From assembly GCA_934513685.1 (NCBI GenBank), contig CAKSWY010000028.1:1-30957 (forward strand): a stretch of 30,957 bases of DNA, given 5' to 3'. The translations under genes and the position numbers were made by a program. The stretch comes from an uncultured Oscillospiraceae bacterium. Lineage in GTDB: Bacteria > Bacillota > Clostridia > Oscillospirales > Ruminococcaceae. This document shows positions 20,735-29,080 of this stretch, in pieces (positions within the stretch are counted from its first letter, which is position 1; every line of letters starts with the position of its first letter). The notes under the pieces are model-generated. The model was given only the letters and a program-made list of their open reading frames with translations. It did no database searches and was not told the origin of the DNA.

Positions 20735-23140
20735 ATGAAACACTATTCCGTGAAAGAATTTGATAAGCTGCTGCGCGATAAGCTCACCAGCGAATACGGC
20801 GTCAGCCTGGAGGTTGCCAGCAACCAGCAGATCTACCGCGCGCTGGCCCTGATCAGCCGCCAGATGATGAGTGACCAGCACAAAAAGTTTTTGAGCAAGG
20901 TGCTCGCCAACGGTGAAAAGCAGGTGTACTACCTGTGCATGGAGTTCCTGATGGGCCGCAGCCTGAAAACCAGCCTGTTCAGCCTGGGCCTGAACGAAGT
21001 GGCCCAGCAGGCGCTGGCCAAGGCCGACATCAAGCTGGAAAGCATCTATGAGGAAGAGCCGGACGCCGGCCTGGGCAACGGCGGCCTGGGCCGCCTGGCC
21101 GCCTGCTATCTGGACGGCATGGCCACCACCGGCATTGCCGGCACCGGTTACAGCATCCTGTACGAGTACGGCATCTTCAAGCAGAAGATCGTGGACGGCT
21201 GGCAGCAGGAGCGGGCCGACAACTGGCTGCCCGGCGGCCAGGTCTGGCTGAAGAGCCACCCCGACCAGGCCGTGGAAGTTCGCTTTGACGGCCAGATTCA
21301 GGAGACCTGGGACGGCGACTTCCATCACGTGAAGCACGTGAACTACAACAGCGTTCTGGCCGTGCCCAGCGATATGTACGTGCAGGGCTACGATGGAGAC
21401 GGCGTGGCCAAGCTGCGCCTGTGGCAGGCCAAGGCCCCTGACTTTGATATGAGCAGCTTCAACGCGGGCGATTACGGCAGCTCCATCACCAAGAACGCCT
21501 CCGCCGAGCTGATCAGCAAGATCCTGTACCCCAACGACAACCACGTGGAGGGCAAGATCCTGCGTCTGCGCCAGCAGTACTTCCTGTCTGCCGCTTCCAT
21601 CGGCGACATCATCCAGAAGCATCTGGACGTGTACGGCACCCTGGAGAATCTGCCTGAGAAGGTGGCCATCCAGCTGAACGACACCCACCCCACCCTGGCC
21701 ATCCCCGAGCTGATGCGCATCCTGCTGGATGAGTGCGGCTACACCTGGGAGAAGGCCTTCGACATCTGCCGCCGCACCTTCGCCTACACCAACCACACCG
21801 TCATGAGCGAGGCGCTGGAGAAGTGGAACATCGACATCTTCAAGATGACCCTGCCCCGCATCTTCACCATCGTGCAGGAGCTGGACCGCCGCTGCCGCGA
21901 GGATCTGTTCCAGGCCTTCCCCGGCGACGTGGGCAAGGTGGACTACATGGCCATCCTGGGCGACAACCAGGTGCGCATGGCCAACATCTGCTGCTACGTG
22001 TGCCACTCCATCAACGGCGTGTCCAAGCTGCACAGCCAGATCATCAAGGACAGTGTGTTCCACGATTACTACCTGTACAAGCCCGCTGCCTTCAAGAACG
22101 TGACCAACGGCATTGCCTACCGCCGCTGGCTGCTGGCCTCCAACCCCGGCCTGACCGGCCTGCTGGATGACCTGATCGGCGACGGCTTCAAGCACGACGC
22201 CTCTCAGCTGAGCAAGCTGGCCGCCTACAAGGAGGACGCCTCCGTGCTCAAGCGGCTGGACGAGGTGAAGCGTCAGAACAAGGCGGCCTTCGCCTCCTAT
22301 CTGGAAAAGACCACCGGCCAGGTCATCAACCCCGACTCCATCTTTGACTGCCAGGTCAAGCGGATGCACGAGTACAAGCGCCAGCACCTGAACGCGCTGA
22401 ACATCGCTGCCCAGTACCTGTACCTGAAGGAGAACCCCAACGCCGAGTTCACCCCCAAAACCTACATCTTCGGCGCGAAGGCTGCCCCCGGCTACTACAT
22501 GGCCAAGCAGATGATCCGCCTGATCTGCAAGCTGGGCGCTCTCATTGACGCCGACCCCGCCATGCGGGATAAGCTGCGCGTGGTCTATCTGGAGGACTAC
22601 TGCGTGTCCCTGTCCGAGCGGCTGATGCCCGCCAGCGAGGTCTCCGAGCAGATCAGCCTGGCCGGCACCGAGGCTTCCGGCACCGGCAACATGAAGTTCA
22701 TGCTCAGCGGCGCCATCACCCTGGGCACTCTGGACGGCGCCAACGTGGAGATCGCGGACGCTGCCGGCCATGAGAACGAGTTCATCTTCGGTATGCTCAC
22801 CCCCGAGGTGAACCGCCTGAAGGCCATGGGCTACCATCCCAGCATGTTCATCAACAACGACGATGTGGCCATGCAGGTGCTCAACTTCCTGGAGCGCGGC
22901 TTCAACGGCGACGACTTCCACGAGGTGGTGAACAACCTGCGCTCTTCTGACCCCTACATGGTCATGGCCGACTTCAAGGCCTACCGTGAGGCTCAGGCCA
23001 AAATGCAGGCCGCCTACGCCGACCGCACCCACTGGAACCAGATGAGCCTGGCCAACATTGCCGCCAGCGGCATCTTCAGCGCCGACCGTTCGGTGATGGA
23101 CTACGCCCGCGACATCTGGAACGCTCATCCCGTGCGCTGA
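20735..23140 (+). CDS. glgP: Glycogen/alpha-glucan phosphorylase
   Basis: The enzyme releases glucose 1-phosphate from the non-reducing ends of glycogen or maltodextrin, using pyridoxal phosphate. At 801 residues it is full length. Visible motifs include YYLCMEFLMGRSL, LGNGGLGRLAACYLD near residue 120, the HPTLAIPELMRIL segment and, near the C-terminus, the cofactor motif EASGTGNMKFMLSG with Lys654. AGGAG lies 7 bases before the ATG. Codon use is extremely biased to C/G-ending codons (CTG, GGC, CGC, AAG), more so than in many neighbours, suggesting high expression. It has its own promoter and terminator, and a GH13 enzyme follows. The lack of glgA or glgB here suggests a breakdown cluster. 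Confidence 0.97.
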   Translation: MKHYSVKEFDKLLRDKLTSEYGVSLEVASNQQIYRALALISRQMMSDQHKKFLSKVLANGEKQVYYLCMEFLMGRSLKTSLFSLGLNEVAQQALAKADIKLESIYEEEPDAGLGNGGLGRLAACYLDGMATTGIAGTGYSILYEYGIFKQKIVDGWQQERADNWLPGGQVWLKSHPDQAVEVRFDGQIQETWDGDFHHVKHVNYNSVLAVPSDMYVQGYDGDGVAKLRLWQAKAPDFDMSSFNAGDYGSSITKNASAELISKILYPNDNHVEGKILRLRQQYFLSAASIGDIIQKHLDVYGTLENLPEKVAIQLNDTHPTLAIPELMRILLDECGYTWEKAFDICRRTFAYTNHTVMSEALEKWNIDIFKMTLPRIFTIVQELDRRCREDLFQAFPGDVGKVDYMAILGDNQVRMANICCYVCHSINGVSKLHSQIIKDSVFHDYYLYKPAAFKNVTNGIAYRRWLLASNPGLTGLLDDLIGDGFKHDASQLSKLAAYKEDASVLKRLDEVKRQNKAAFASYLEKTTGQVINPDSIFDCQVKRMHEYKRQHLNALNIAAQYLYLKENPNAEFTPKTYIFGAKAAPGYYMAKQMIRLICKLGALIDADPAMRDKLRVVYLEDYCVSLSERLMPASEVSEQISLAGTEASGTGNMKFMLSGAITLGTLDGANVEIADAAGHENEFIFGMLTPEVNRLKAMGYHPSMFINNDDVAMQVLNFLERGFNGDDFHEVVNNLRSSDPYMVMADFKAYREAQAKMQAAYADRTHWNQMSLANIAASGIFSADRSVMDYARDIWNAHPVR

Positions 23141-23172
23141 GCGGTTTTCCCACGCCAATTCTACGCACTTGT

Positions 23173-23216
23173 GCGGCCCCGGTAAGCCGACCACGGCCCG
23201 CCGGGGCCGCTTTTTG
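23173..23216 (+). terminator. Intrinsic terminator of glgP
   Basis: GCGGCCCCGG (23173-23182) pairs with CCGGGGCCGC (23201-23210) and is followed by five Ts. The next gene starts 34 bases later, so some read-through may feed it. Confidence 0.82.
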
Positions 23217-23249
23217 GATTCTCCCCTGTTATAAAGAGGTGTCAATTTC

Positions 23250-25133
23250 GTGAGCGAGCAGTTTTTCAACAGCTTTTCATCCCAGTATAAAACCCCCTTC
23301 GGGGCGGTGCCCCAGGGCCAGCAGGTCACGCTGAACCTGACGGTGCCGGAACAGTACGGCTATGTGGACCCCCACCTGGTGCTCTGGCGGGACGGCCAGC
23401 CCCGCCAGTACATCCGCATGACCTTCACACACCAGACCCCCCAGGTGAACCACTTCACCATCCAGTTCGAGGCGGGCGAGCCGGGGCTGTACTTCTATTA
23501 TTTTGATCTGTACACCGACTTCCGCCGCATTCACCGCTGCCCCAACGGCGGCGGCTACCTCACCTGGGTGGAAGGCCCGTCCTGGCAGCTCACCGTGTAC
23601 GAGAAGGACTTCACCACCCCCGCCTGCCTGAAGGGCGGCGTGTTCTACCAGATCTTCCCCGACCGGTTCTGTGAGGGCGTGAAGAACAAGCCCATGCCCT
23701 TTGCCGGGCGGGTGTACCGGGAGAATAAACACGGCGAGCCGTATTTCTGGCCCAACGAGACCGGCGGCTATTTGAACATGGATTACTTCGGCGGCGACTT
23801 TGAGGGCATCCGCCAGAAGCTGCCCTATCTGGAGAGCCTTGGCGTCACCTACCTGTACCTGAACCCCATCTTCGAGGCCCACTCCAATCACCGGTACAAC
23901 ACCGCCGATTACCTCCGCGCCGACCCGCTGCTGGGTACCAACGAGGAGTTCCGCGCCCTGTGCGCCGAGGCCCGCGAGCATGGCATCCGCATCATTCTGG
24001 ACGGCGTGTTCAGCCACACCGGCTCCGACAGTGTGTACTTCAATCGGGAGGGCCGCTACGGTGTGGGCGGGGCCTACCACGACCCCAACAGCCGCTACCG
24101 CCCCTGGTACGACTTTGGCCCCCAGTACCCCTGCGGCTACCGCAGCTGGTGGGGGTTCGACACCCTGCCCGAGGTGCGGGAGGAAAACCCCGATTACCAG
24201 GACTTCATCTGCGGCGAGGGCGGCGTGATCGACACCTGGATGAAGCTGGGCGCTTCCGGCTTCCGGCTGGACGTGGCGGACGAGCTGCCCGACTTCTTCA
24301 TTGAGCGCATCCGCCAGGCCGTCAAGGCCCACGGCGAGGACAAGCTGCTTCTGGGCGAGGTGTGGGAGGACGCCACCACCAAAGAGGCCTACGGCGTGCG
24401 CCGCACCTACCTGTTGGGCAAAGGGCTGGATTCCGTGATGAACTACCCCTTCAAGGAGGCCGTTCTGGGCTTTCTGCGGGGCGGCGACGGCCAGGCCGCC
24501 GCACAGGCCATTCTGGACATCTGCGAGCACTACCCCGCCCCGGCCCTGCACAGCCTGTTCAACTTCATGTCCACCCACGACACGGTGCGGGCCATCACCG
24601 CCCTGGCCGGCGAACCGCTGGACAACCACGACCGGAACTGGCAGAGCGGCCGCCGCATGAGCCCCGAGGCCTACGAACACGGGGTGAAGCTTCTGGCCAT
24701 GGCCTACGCCGCCATCTTTACCCTGCCCGGCGTGCCCAGCATTTATTACGGCGACGAGGTGGCCATGCAGGGCTACAAGGACCCCTTCAACCGGGGCTAT
24801 TATGAGTGGGACAGCACCGAGACCCGCCTGCGGCCCATCCTGACCCAGCTGGCCCTGCTGCGCAAGAGCTGCGACGCCTTCAAGCAGGGCCGGTTTGAGC
24901 TGGTGGAGGCCGGGCCGGACCTGCTGCACTACCGCCGCGTGGGGCCGACCCAGTCCGCTGAGATCGCCCTGAACCGGTCGAATTCTCTGCGCGTCATCAC
25001 CGCCTTCGGCAAGGCGGCCGAAGTGAACCCCATGGGCTTCACCATTCTGGTGGAGGACAACGCCACCGCCCACCTGCAGGCCGGCCCCGCCGGGCCCGGC
25101 AGCCGCACCACCCTGCAATATCAGAAGGGCTGA
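23250..25133 (+). CDS. GH13 alpha-glycosidase, neopullulanase/cyclomaltodextrinase-like
   Basis: A cytoplasmic alpha-amylase-family enzyme that hydrolyses maltooligosaccharides, cyclodextrins or pullulan. There is no signal peptide. The 627 residues start with a beta-sandwich N-domain (about 15-125), typical of neopullulanases. The barrel follows: FYQIFPDRF, the subfamily-like YLNPIF, ILDGVFSHTG, GFRLDV with nucleophile Asp341, LLGEVWED with acid/base Glu370, and STHD with His443-Asp444. A C-terminal beta domain ends the protein. The start is GTG at 23250 with AGAGGT about 9 bases upstream. It lies after glgP and probably trims glucans for it. Exact substrate preference is not deducible here. 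Confidence 0.93.
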   Translation: MSEQFFNSFSSQYKTPFGAVPQGQQVTLNLTVPEQYGYVDPHLVLWRDGQPRQYIRMTFTHQTPQVNHFTIQFEAGEPGLYFYYFDLYTDFRRIHRCPNGGGYLTWVEGPSWQLTVYEKDFTTPACLKGGVFYQIFPDRFCEGVKNKPMPFAGRVYRENKHGEPYFWPNETGGYLNMDYFGGDFEGIRQKLPYLESLGVTYLYLNPIFEAHSNHRYNTADYLRADPLLGTNEEFRALCAEAREHGIRIILDGVFSHTGSDSVYFNREGRYGVGGAYHDPNSRYRPWYDFGPQYPCGYRSWWGFDTLPEVREENPDYQDFICGEGGVIDTWMKLGASGFRLDVADELPDFFIERIRQAVKAHGEDKLLLGEVWEDATTKEAYGVRRTYLLGKGLDSVMNYPFKEAVLGFLRGGDGQAAAQAILDICEHYPAPALHSLFNFMSTHDTVRAITALAGEPLDNHDRNWQSGRRMSPEAYEHGVKLLAMAYAAIFTLPGVPSIYYGDEVAMQGYKDPFNRGYYEWDSTETRLRPILTQLALLRKSCDAFKQGRFELVEAGPDLLHYRRVGPTQSAEIALNRSNSLRVITAFGKAAEVNPMGFTILVEDNATAHLQAGPAGPGSRTTLQYQKG

Positions 25134-25166
25134 TGGCCCACAATGGAAGCAAAGGAGCGTTTTGCC

Positions 25167-25772
25167 ATGAACGTAATGGAAGAATTGAAGGCGTTCGCCC
25201 TGTGCGCACCGCCCTCGGCCGGGCTTTCTGCCCAGGCGCGGCAGCTGTTTTATGCCGCCATGGAGCAGCGCCTGCGCCGCCCCAATGAGACCGACGCCCA
25301 GTATCTGGGCCGGGTGCTTACGCTGGCCCACTGTTCGGATTTTCTGGAAGCCGCAAAAAACGCCGACCTGCCCCTGACCTTCGACGCCGCCAAGCGGGAC
25401 GAGATCGCCCCGGTGATCGCCGCCCAGTACGCGGGCAACCGGCAGACCCTGCACCAGGGCCGCATTGAAAACCGGGCCACCGTGGCCAAAAGCCTGGGCG
25501 CGTACCTGACCCTGTGCCTAGTGCAGGCCTACAACGCCGAACTGGAAGTTCTGCCCAACCCCTACGCCCGGCCGGGCATGCCGGCCATCGGCGGGCAGCT
25601 GTATGTGCGGGTGCTTCTGCCGGACGGCTGCCGCGCCGATGCCTACGCCGCCGCCGAGGCGCTGGCCTCCACGCTGGACATGAAGGACGGCAAGGTGCTG
25701 TTCAACCCCGCCCCCATGACCGACCTGGCCGCCGCCCTGGCCGCCGGAGACACGGCCGCCAAAGCGGACTGA
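25167..25772 (+). CDS. Hypothetical protein downstream of the GH13 gene
   Basis: I do not recognise this 201-residue protein. It starts at the ATG at 25167, which has AAAGGAG 9 bases upstream, rather than an ATG 24 bases earlier without such a site. It looks soluble and mostly helical, with no signal peptide or membrane segment. A Leu/Gln-rich helical first half (to about 125) leads to a GQLYVRVLLPDG strand pair around residue 152, and an Ala-rich C-terminus. It begins 33 bases after the GH13 stop and shares the final terminator, so it is likely co-transcribed. A role in carbohydrate metabolism would be guilt by association only. Confidence 0.75.
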   Translation: MNVMEELKAFALCAPPSAGLSAQARQLFYAAMEQRLRRPNETDAQYLGRVLTLAHCSDFLEAAKNADLPLTFDAAKRDEIAPVIAAQYAGNRQTLHQGRIENRATVAKSLGAYLTLCLVQAYNAELEVLPNPYARPGMPAIGGQLYVRVLLPDGCRADAYAAAEALASTLDMKDGKVLFNPAPMTDLAAALAAGDTAAKAD

Positions 25773-25802
25773 CCCTGCATACGGCGCAAACGCAGATTTG
25801 AT

Positions 25803-25857
25803 AAAACGGCCCCGGATGGAACTTGAACACGTCCATCCGGGGCCGTTTTGCGTTTTT
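25803..25857. terminator. Strong terminator after the glucan-breakdown genes
   Basis: A perfect 18-bp stem (25803-25820 with 25832-25849) has an 11-base loop, A residues on the left arm and Ts on the right, then GCGTTTTTATA. It ends the plus-strand group and may also serve the converging minus-strand trio. Confidence 0.92.
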
Positions 25858-26028
25858 ATAGGGGCCTGTGGGGCCGGGTTTGCGCCCGGGATTTGGGCGG
25901 CTCTGCCTTGCAGGGGCCTGTTTTTGTTTGTTCGATTTGGTTTTTGTTCCGCGCGGCTTGAGGCGTGAATGTGCGCTCCAGCGCGGCCTTTTCGGGCTGT
26001 GCACCGGGCGGAAGAACCGGCTTGCCGC

Positions 26029-26676
26029 TCACGGGCACCCGGCCAGAAAGCCTTCCAGAATGCCCAGGCCCACGGGGCCGCTCTTTTCCGGATGGAACTG
26101 GCAGCCCAGCACGCTGCCGTGGGCGGCGGCGGCGCACACGGCGCGGCCGCCGTAGCGGGTGTCGGCTAGGCGGTCGGCCTCATTCGTGGGCTTTGCCTCG
26201 TAGCTGTGCACGAAGTAGCACTCCTGCCCGGGCGTGACCGAGGCCAGCGCCGTGCCCGCAAAATCGGTGCGGCCGCCGGCGGGCCACAGGCCGTTCCAGC
26301 TGATGTGGGGCACCCGCTGGGGGTCGCCGTCGGTGTCCAGCGCGGGAATCTTCTCCACTCGGCCGGGAATCAGCCCAAGGCCCTTGTGCAGGCCGAATTC
26401 ATCGCTCTCGTCAAACAGCATCTGCATCCCGAGGCAGATGCCCAGCAGCGGCGTGCCCGCGGCGGCCTTTTGCAGAATCGGCTCAATCAGGCCCAGCCGT
26501 TCCAGCCCGGCCATGCCATCCTTAAACGCGCCCACGCCGGGCAGCACCAGCACCTCGGCGGCCAGAACCCCCTCGGGGGTGTTCACAAATTCCACCTGAG
26601 CGCCCAGATGCTCGAAGGCACGCTGCACGCTGAGCAGGTTGGAAAGCCCGTAGTTGATGACCTTGATCTGTTTCAT
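26029..26676 (-). CDS. HisH-like glutamine amidotransferase of the acetamidino-sugar trio
   Basis: A class I glutaminase that frees ammonia from glutamine. The 215 residues contain the complete triad: Cys81 in GICLGMQ, and His195 and Glu197 in QFHPEKSG. The oxyanion segment PGVGAF (46-51) is present. Sequence alone would fit HisH of histidine synthesis. Its ATG overlaps the stop of the HisF-like gene by four bases, and upstream of that lies an N-acetyl-sugar amidotransferase. No other his gene is near. This is the gene set of the HisH2/HisF2-WbpG (or AglXYZ) type, in which HisH supplies ammonia to make an acetamidino group on a sugar. GGAGGT precedes the start. The role in a sugar pathway is inferred from context. 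Confidence 0.88.
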   Translation of the reverse strand: MKQIKVINYGLSNLLSVQRAFEHLGAQVEFVNTPEGVLAAEVLVLPGVGAFKDGMAGLERLGLIEPILQKAAAGTPLLGICLGMQMLFDESDEFGLHKGLGLIPGRVEKIPALDTDGDPQRVPHISWNGLWPAGGRTDFAGTALASVTPGQECYFVHSYEAKPTNEADRLADTRYGGRAVCAAAAHGSVLGCQFHPEKSGPVGLGILEGFLAGCP

Positions 26677-27440
26677 ACCCGTACCTCCACACCGGCGGCC
26701 CGAATGTCCGCCTTCAGCTGGGGCACCGTGGCCTTTTTGTAGTGCAGCAGGGCTGCCGTGGCCACGGCGCTGGCCCCGGCGTTGGCGGCGTCCACCACGT
26801 CCCGGGCGCATCCCACGCCGCCGCCGCAGATCACCGGCACGTCCACGGCCTCGGTCACGGCGCGGATCAGCTCCAGATCCATGCCGCGCTGCAGGCCCTC
26901 ACAGTCCACGCTGGTCAGCAGAATTTCGCCTGCGCCCAGCTCCACGCCGCGCTTGGCCCATTCCACCACGTCCAGGCCCGAGTGCTGACGGCCGTTGTCG
27001 TAGTAGGCCTCCCACTTCCCCTCCTGGGCGCGGCTTTTCTTGGCCTGAATGGACAGCACCATGCACTGGCTGCCGAAGGCTTCGGCCACCTGGGTGATGA
27101 TCTCGGGCGTTTTGATGGCCTGGGTGTTGATGGCCGCCTTGTCGGCACCCATCTGCAAAATGTGGCGCACATCCTCTACACTGCGCAGCCCGCCGCCCAC
27201 GGTGACGGGGATGAACACCTCATCGCAGGTGCGGCGCACAATGTCCGAGAGGTTGTTGCGGTTGTACAGGCTGGCCACAATGTCAATGTACAGCAGCTCG
27301 TCAATGCCCTGCTGGTAATACTCCCGCGCAAAGCCGTTGGGGTCGCCCAGCTTGCGCAGCCCCTCCAGCTGAATGCCCTTCACCAGGTTCACGTCCTTGA
27401 CGTCCAGCCGGGCGATGAGGCGGATTTTTTTCTTTTCCAT
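26673..27440 (-). CDS. HisF-like protein (AglZ/HisF2 acetamidino type), cyclase residue replaced
   Basis: A 255-residue beta/alpha barrel closely related to the cyclase subunit HisF. It keeps RLDVKD with Asp13, matching catalytic Asp11 of T. maritima HisF, Lys21 and the VGGGLRS phosphate loop (81-87). But the second catalytic acid, Asp130 of the HisF family, is Gln132 (SIQAKK), and the serine of the C-terminal phosphate loop is Gly206 (ICGGGVG). The DNGRQHSGLDVVEWA segment is typical of the HisF2/AglZ branch. It therefore probably channels ammonia from HisH without making imidazole glycerol phosphate. It overlaps the HisH-like gene (ATGA) and lies 31 bases after the amidotransferase gene. Confidence 0.9.
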   Translation of the reverse strand: MEKKKIRLIARLDVKDVNLVKGIQLEGLRKLGDPNGFAREYYQQGIDELLYIDIVASLYNRNNLSDIVRRTCDEVFIPVTVGGGLRSVEDVRHILQMGADKAAINTQAIKTPEIITQVAEAFGSQCMVLSIQAKKSRAQEGKWEAYYDNGRQHSGLDVVEWAKRGVELGAGEILLTSVDCEGLQRGMDLELIRAVTEAVDVPVICGGGVGCARDVVDAANAGASAVATAALLHYKKATVPQLKADIRAAGVEVRV

Positions 27441-27471
27441 GGTCCTTTTCCTGCTTTCTCACGGCGCTCGA

Positions 27472-28845
27472 TCAGCCGTTGTGATGGGTGCCGCGGGGGT
27501 CGCCCCACAGCACTTCGCTGTCGCCCTCATAGGGGGTGTGGCGCAGCTTCCACATGCCGTCCTCCCACTTCCAGATGTGGGGCGAACGGAACCGGTCGGC
27601 CAGGTGCATAAAGTACTCCCGGTCCATCATGGGCTGCTCGAAGCACTTGCTGGCCTCGGGGAAGTGCATGGGGTCGATGGAGAGATACTGCATGATCTCC
27701 TTCTCGAACCGGTCGGGGTATTCGCCGTCGAACTTCTTGCACAGCGCCTTGCCCTCTTCCAGGGTGATCTCATCGTTGCGGATCTCCTGGGCGGCATCGT
27801 AGGTGGTGCGGCCGATGCCGTACTTGATGTAGGTGGTGTAGTAGAAGAAGTCGTCAATCTTGTCGTCGATGGAGTTGTACTTGGAGTAGGTGCCCTGAGT
27901 GCGCTCGGGCGAGGGGCGGAAGCCGCCGTGCTCCACGCTGTAATAGTAGGCGCCCTGGGGATGCCACTTCTCGTAATAGCCCAGATACCGCACCTGAATG
28001 TGGTTCTTCTCCAGGTCACTGGTTTCGCTGGGCAGATAGATGGCCAGGTCGGCCTTGTCGATCTTGTAGTCCTCCTCCAGCTGGCGCAGGCTGACGCCGC
28101 CCAGATAGATGTGGTCGTAGTCATTCACCGCGAAGAAGTGTTCGTCCCGCAGGGCGGAGTTGTTGTCGGCGATGGGGTTGCCGAATTCAGCCTCATTTTC
28201 GCCGTAGAACACCAGAGGAATGCCGAAGCGGGCGGCCATTTTGGGGGCCAGCTGCTTCTGGCCCAGAATGAACGGCTGGAAGGGGTGGAACAGGTTCTCG
28301 GTGGCCAGCCGGGTGAGCAGCCGGTGGGTCATGCCGTTGGGGGTGCACAGGTAGTTGTCAAACCCGGCGTGAATCCAGGCCTCGAAGTTGTCCCAGCCCC
28401 AGGGGGTGTACATATGGGGGGCCCAGGTGACGGTGAGGGGGTGCATTCCGTATTTGTATTTCAGCAGATGGGCAGCGTAAAAGCTGTCCTTTCCGCCGGA
28501 GCCAGGCACCAGGCAGTCGTAGCTGCCGTCGGTTTTGCGGTACTGGTCGCACAGATCGCGCAGCTCCCGCTCCCGCTCGGCCCAGTCAATGGTGTGGTTT
28601 TCCTTGTTGTGGCAGGCGTGGCAGGCGTCGCACACGCCGTCCGGCTGGATGACCATGGTTTTCTTTTTGGAGCGGATGGTGTGCTCAAATTCATAGCAGC
28701 TGTTGGGCTTCTGGTTGCTCATCACGCACTCTTTGCAGAACTGCACCTTCTGGGGCAGCCCGTAGTAGGTTTCCAGCTGGTCTTCGGGAATGTCCGGGGC
28801 GTATTTGGAATAGTCGATGGGAATGTAGCGCTTCAGCGGTTCCAT
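27472..28845 (-). CDS. PP-loop N-acetyl sugar amidotransferase (WbpG/PseA/WbuX family)
   Basis: The family uses ATP to activate an N-acetyl group on a nucleotide sugar and replaces its oxygen with ammonia, giving an acetamidino group. The 457 residues carry an N-terminal cysteine pair (Cys37, Cys40, in CKECVMSNQKP) and a CDACHACH cluster (72-78), then the PP-loop SGGKDS (116-121). Known members are about 380 residues; this one has roughly 35 extra residues before the first cysteines and a longer C-terminus. GAGGT lies before the ATG. HisF-like and HisH-like genes follow directly, matching the known trio. No other nucleotide-sugar, LPS or flagellar glycosylation gene is present here, so its substrate is unknown. 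Confidence 0.88.
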   Translation of the reverse strand: MEPLKRYIPIDYSKYAPDIPEDQLETYYGLPQKVQFCKECVMSNQKPNSCYEFEHTIRSKKKTMVIQPDGVCDACHACHNKENHTIDWAERERELRDLCDQYRKTDGSYDCLVPGSGGKDSFYAAHLLKYKYGMHPLTVTWAPHMYTPWGWDNFEAWIHAGFDNYLCTPNGMTHRLLTRLATENLFHPFQPFILGQKQLAPKMAARFGIPLVFYGENEAEFGNPIADNNSALRDEHFFAVNDYDHIYLGGVSLRQLEEDYKIDKADLAIYLPSETSDLEKNHIQVRYLGYYEKWHPQGAYYYSVEHGGFRPSPERTQGTYSKYNSIDDKIDDFFYYTTYIKYGIGRTTYDAAQEIRNDEITLEEGKALCKKFDGEYPDRFEKEIMQYLSIDPMHFPEASKCFEQPMMDREYFMHLADRFRSPHIWKWEDGMWKLRHTPYEGDSEVLWGDPRGTHHNG

Positions 28846-28899
28846 ATGCTCTTACCTCACAGCTTTCAGGCGGTATGCCGCCAGGTTCTGGGCGATAAA

Positions 28900-28943
28900 A
28901 TAAAAAAGTGCCTGCGTGGGAGGGTTCTCCCCCACGCAGGCAC
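28900..28943 (-). terminator. Intrinsic terminator in the leader of the amidotransferase trio
   Basis: On the minus strand a perfect 13-bp stem (28943-28931 with 28920-28908) is followed at once by six Ts and then ATTTTA. It lies downstream of a strong promoter (28965-28993) and 62 bases before the amidotransferase start, so it could act as an attenuator. It may also end the SPFH transcript. Confidence 0.88.
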
Positions 28944-28944
28944 C

Positions 28945-28963
28945 ATTGCCCTATGCTGGCAAT
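28945..28963. promoter_or_regulatory. Dyad at the transcription start of the amidotransferase trio
   Basis: ATTGCC and GGCAAT are 6-base perfect arms with a 7-base spacer, just downstream of the -10 box. This is a plausible operator, or a small part of the leader fold. The regulator is unknown. Confidence 0.4.
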
Positions 28964-28964
28964 T

Positions 28965-28993
28965 ATTATAGCATGGAATGCGGCCCAGCGCAA
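28965..28993 (-). promoter_or_regulatory. Promoter of the amidotransferase-hisF-hisH trio
   Basis: On the minus strand, -35 TTGCGC (28993-28988), a 17-base spacer ending in extended TGC, and a perfect -10 TATAAT (28970-28965). The predicted transcript would reach the terminator hairpin within about 60 bases. Confidence 0.72.
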
Positions 28994-29080
28994 CCGGAAC
29001 CGGGGCCCGGCGGGGCCGCGCAGGCAACAATTTTCATGGGTGCTTCGGCTGGATAAATTGGGAAAAATGCCAAAGCCTCT

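Noticed and set aside
20447..23329. Very long open frame (960 codons) on the strand opposite glgP
   Set aside because: It mirrors glgP codon by codon, is filled with Gly/Val/His/Gln repeats of low complexity, and has no ribosome site or family motif. It arises from the extreme G/C third-position bias of glgP.
23277..25454. 725-codon open frame opposite the GH13 gene
   Set aside because: Shadow of a GC-biased gene whose own catalytic motifs are complete; the translated product has only Gly/Ala/Val/His-rich low-complexity sequence.
26029..27440. hisH and hisF as part of histidine biosynthesis
   Set aside because: No other his gene is present, the HisF copy has Gln in place of catalytic Asp130, and the linked PP-loop amidotransferase points to acetamidino chemistry.
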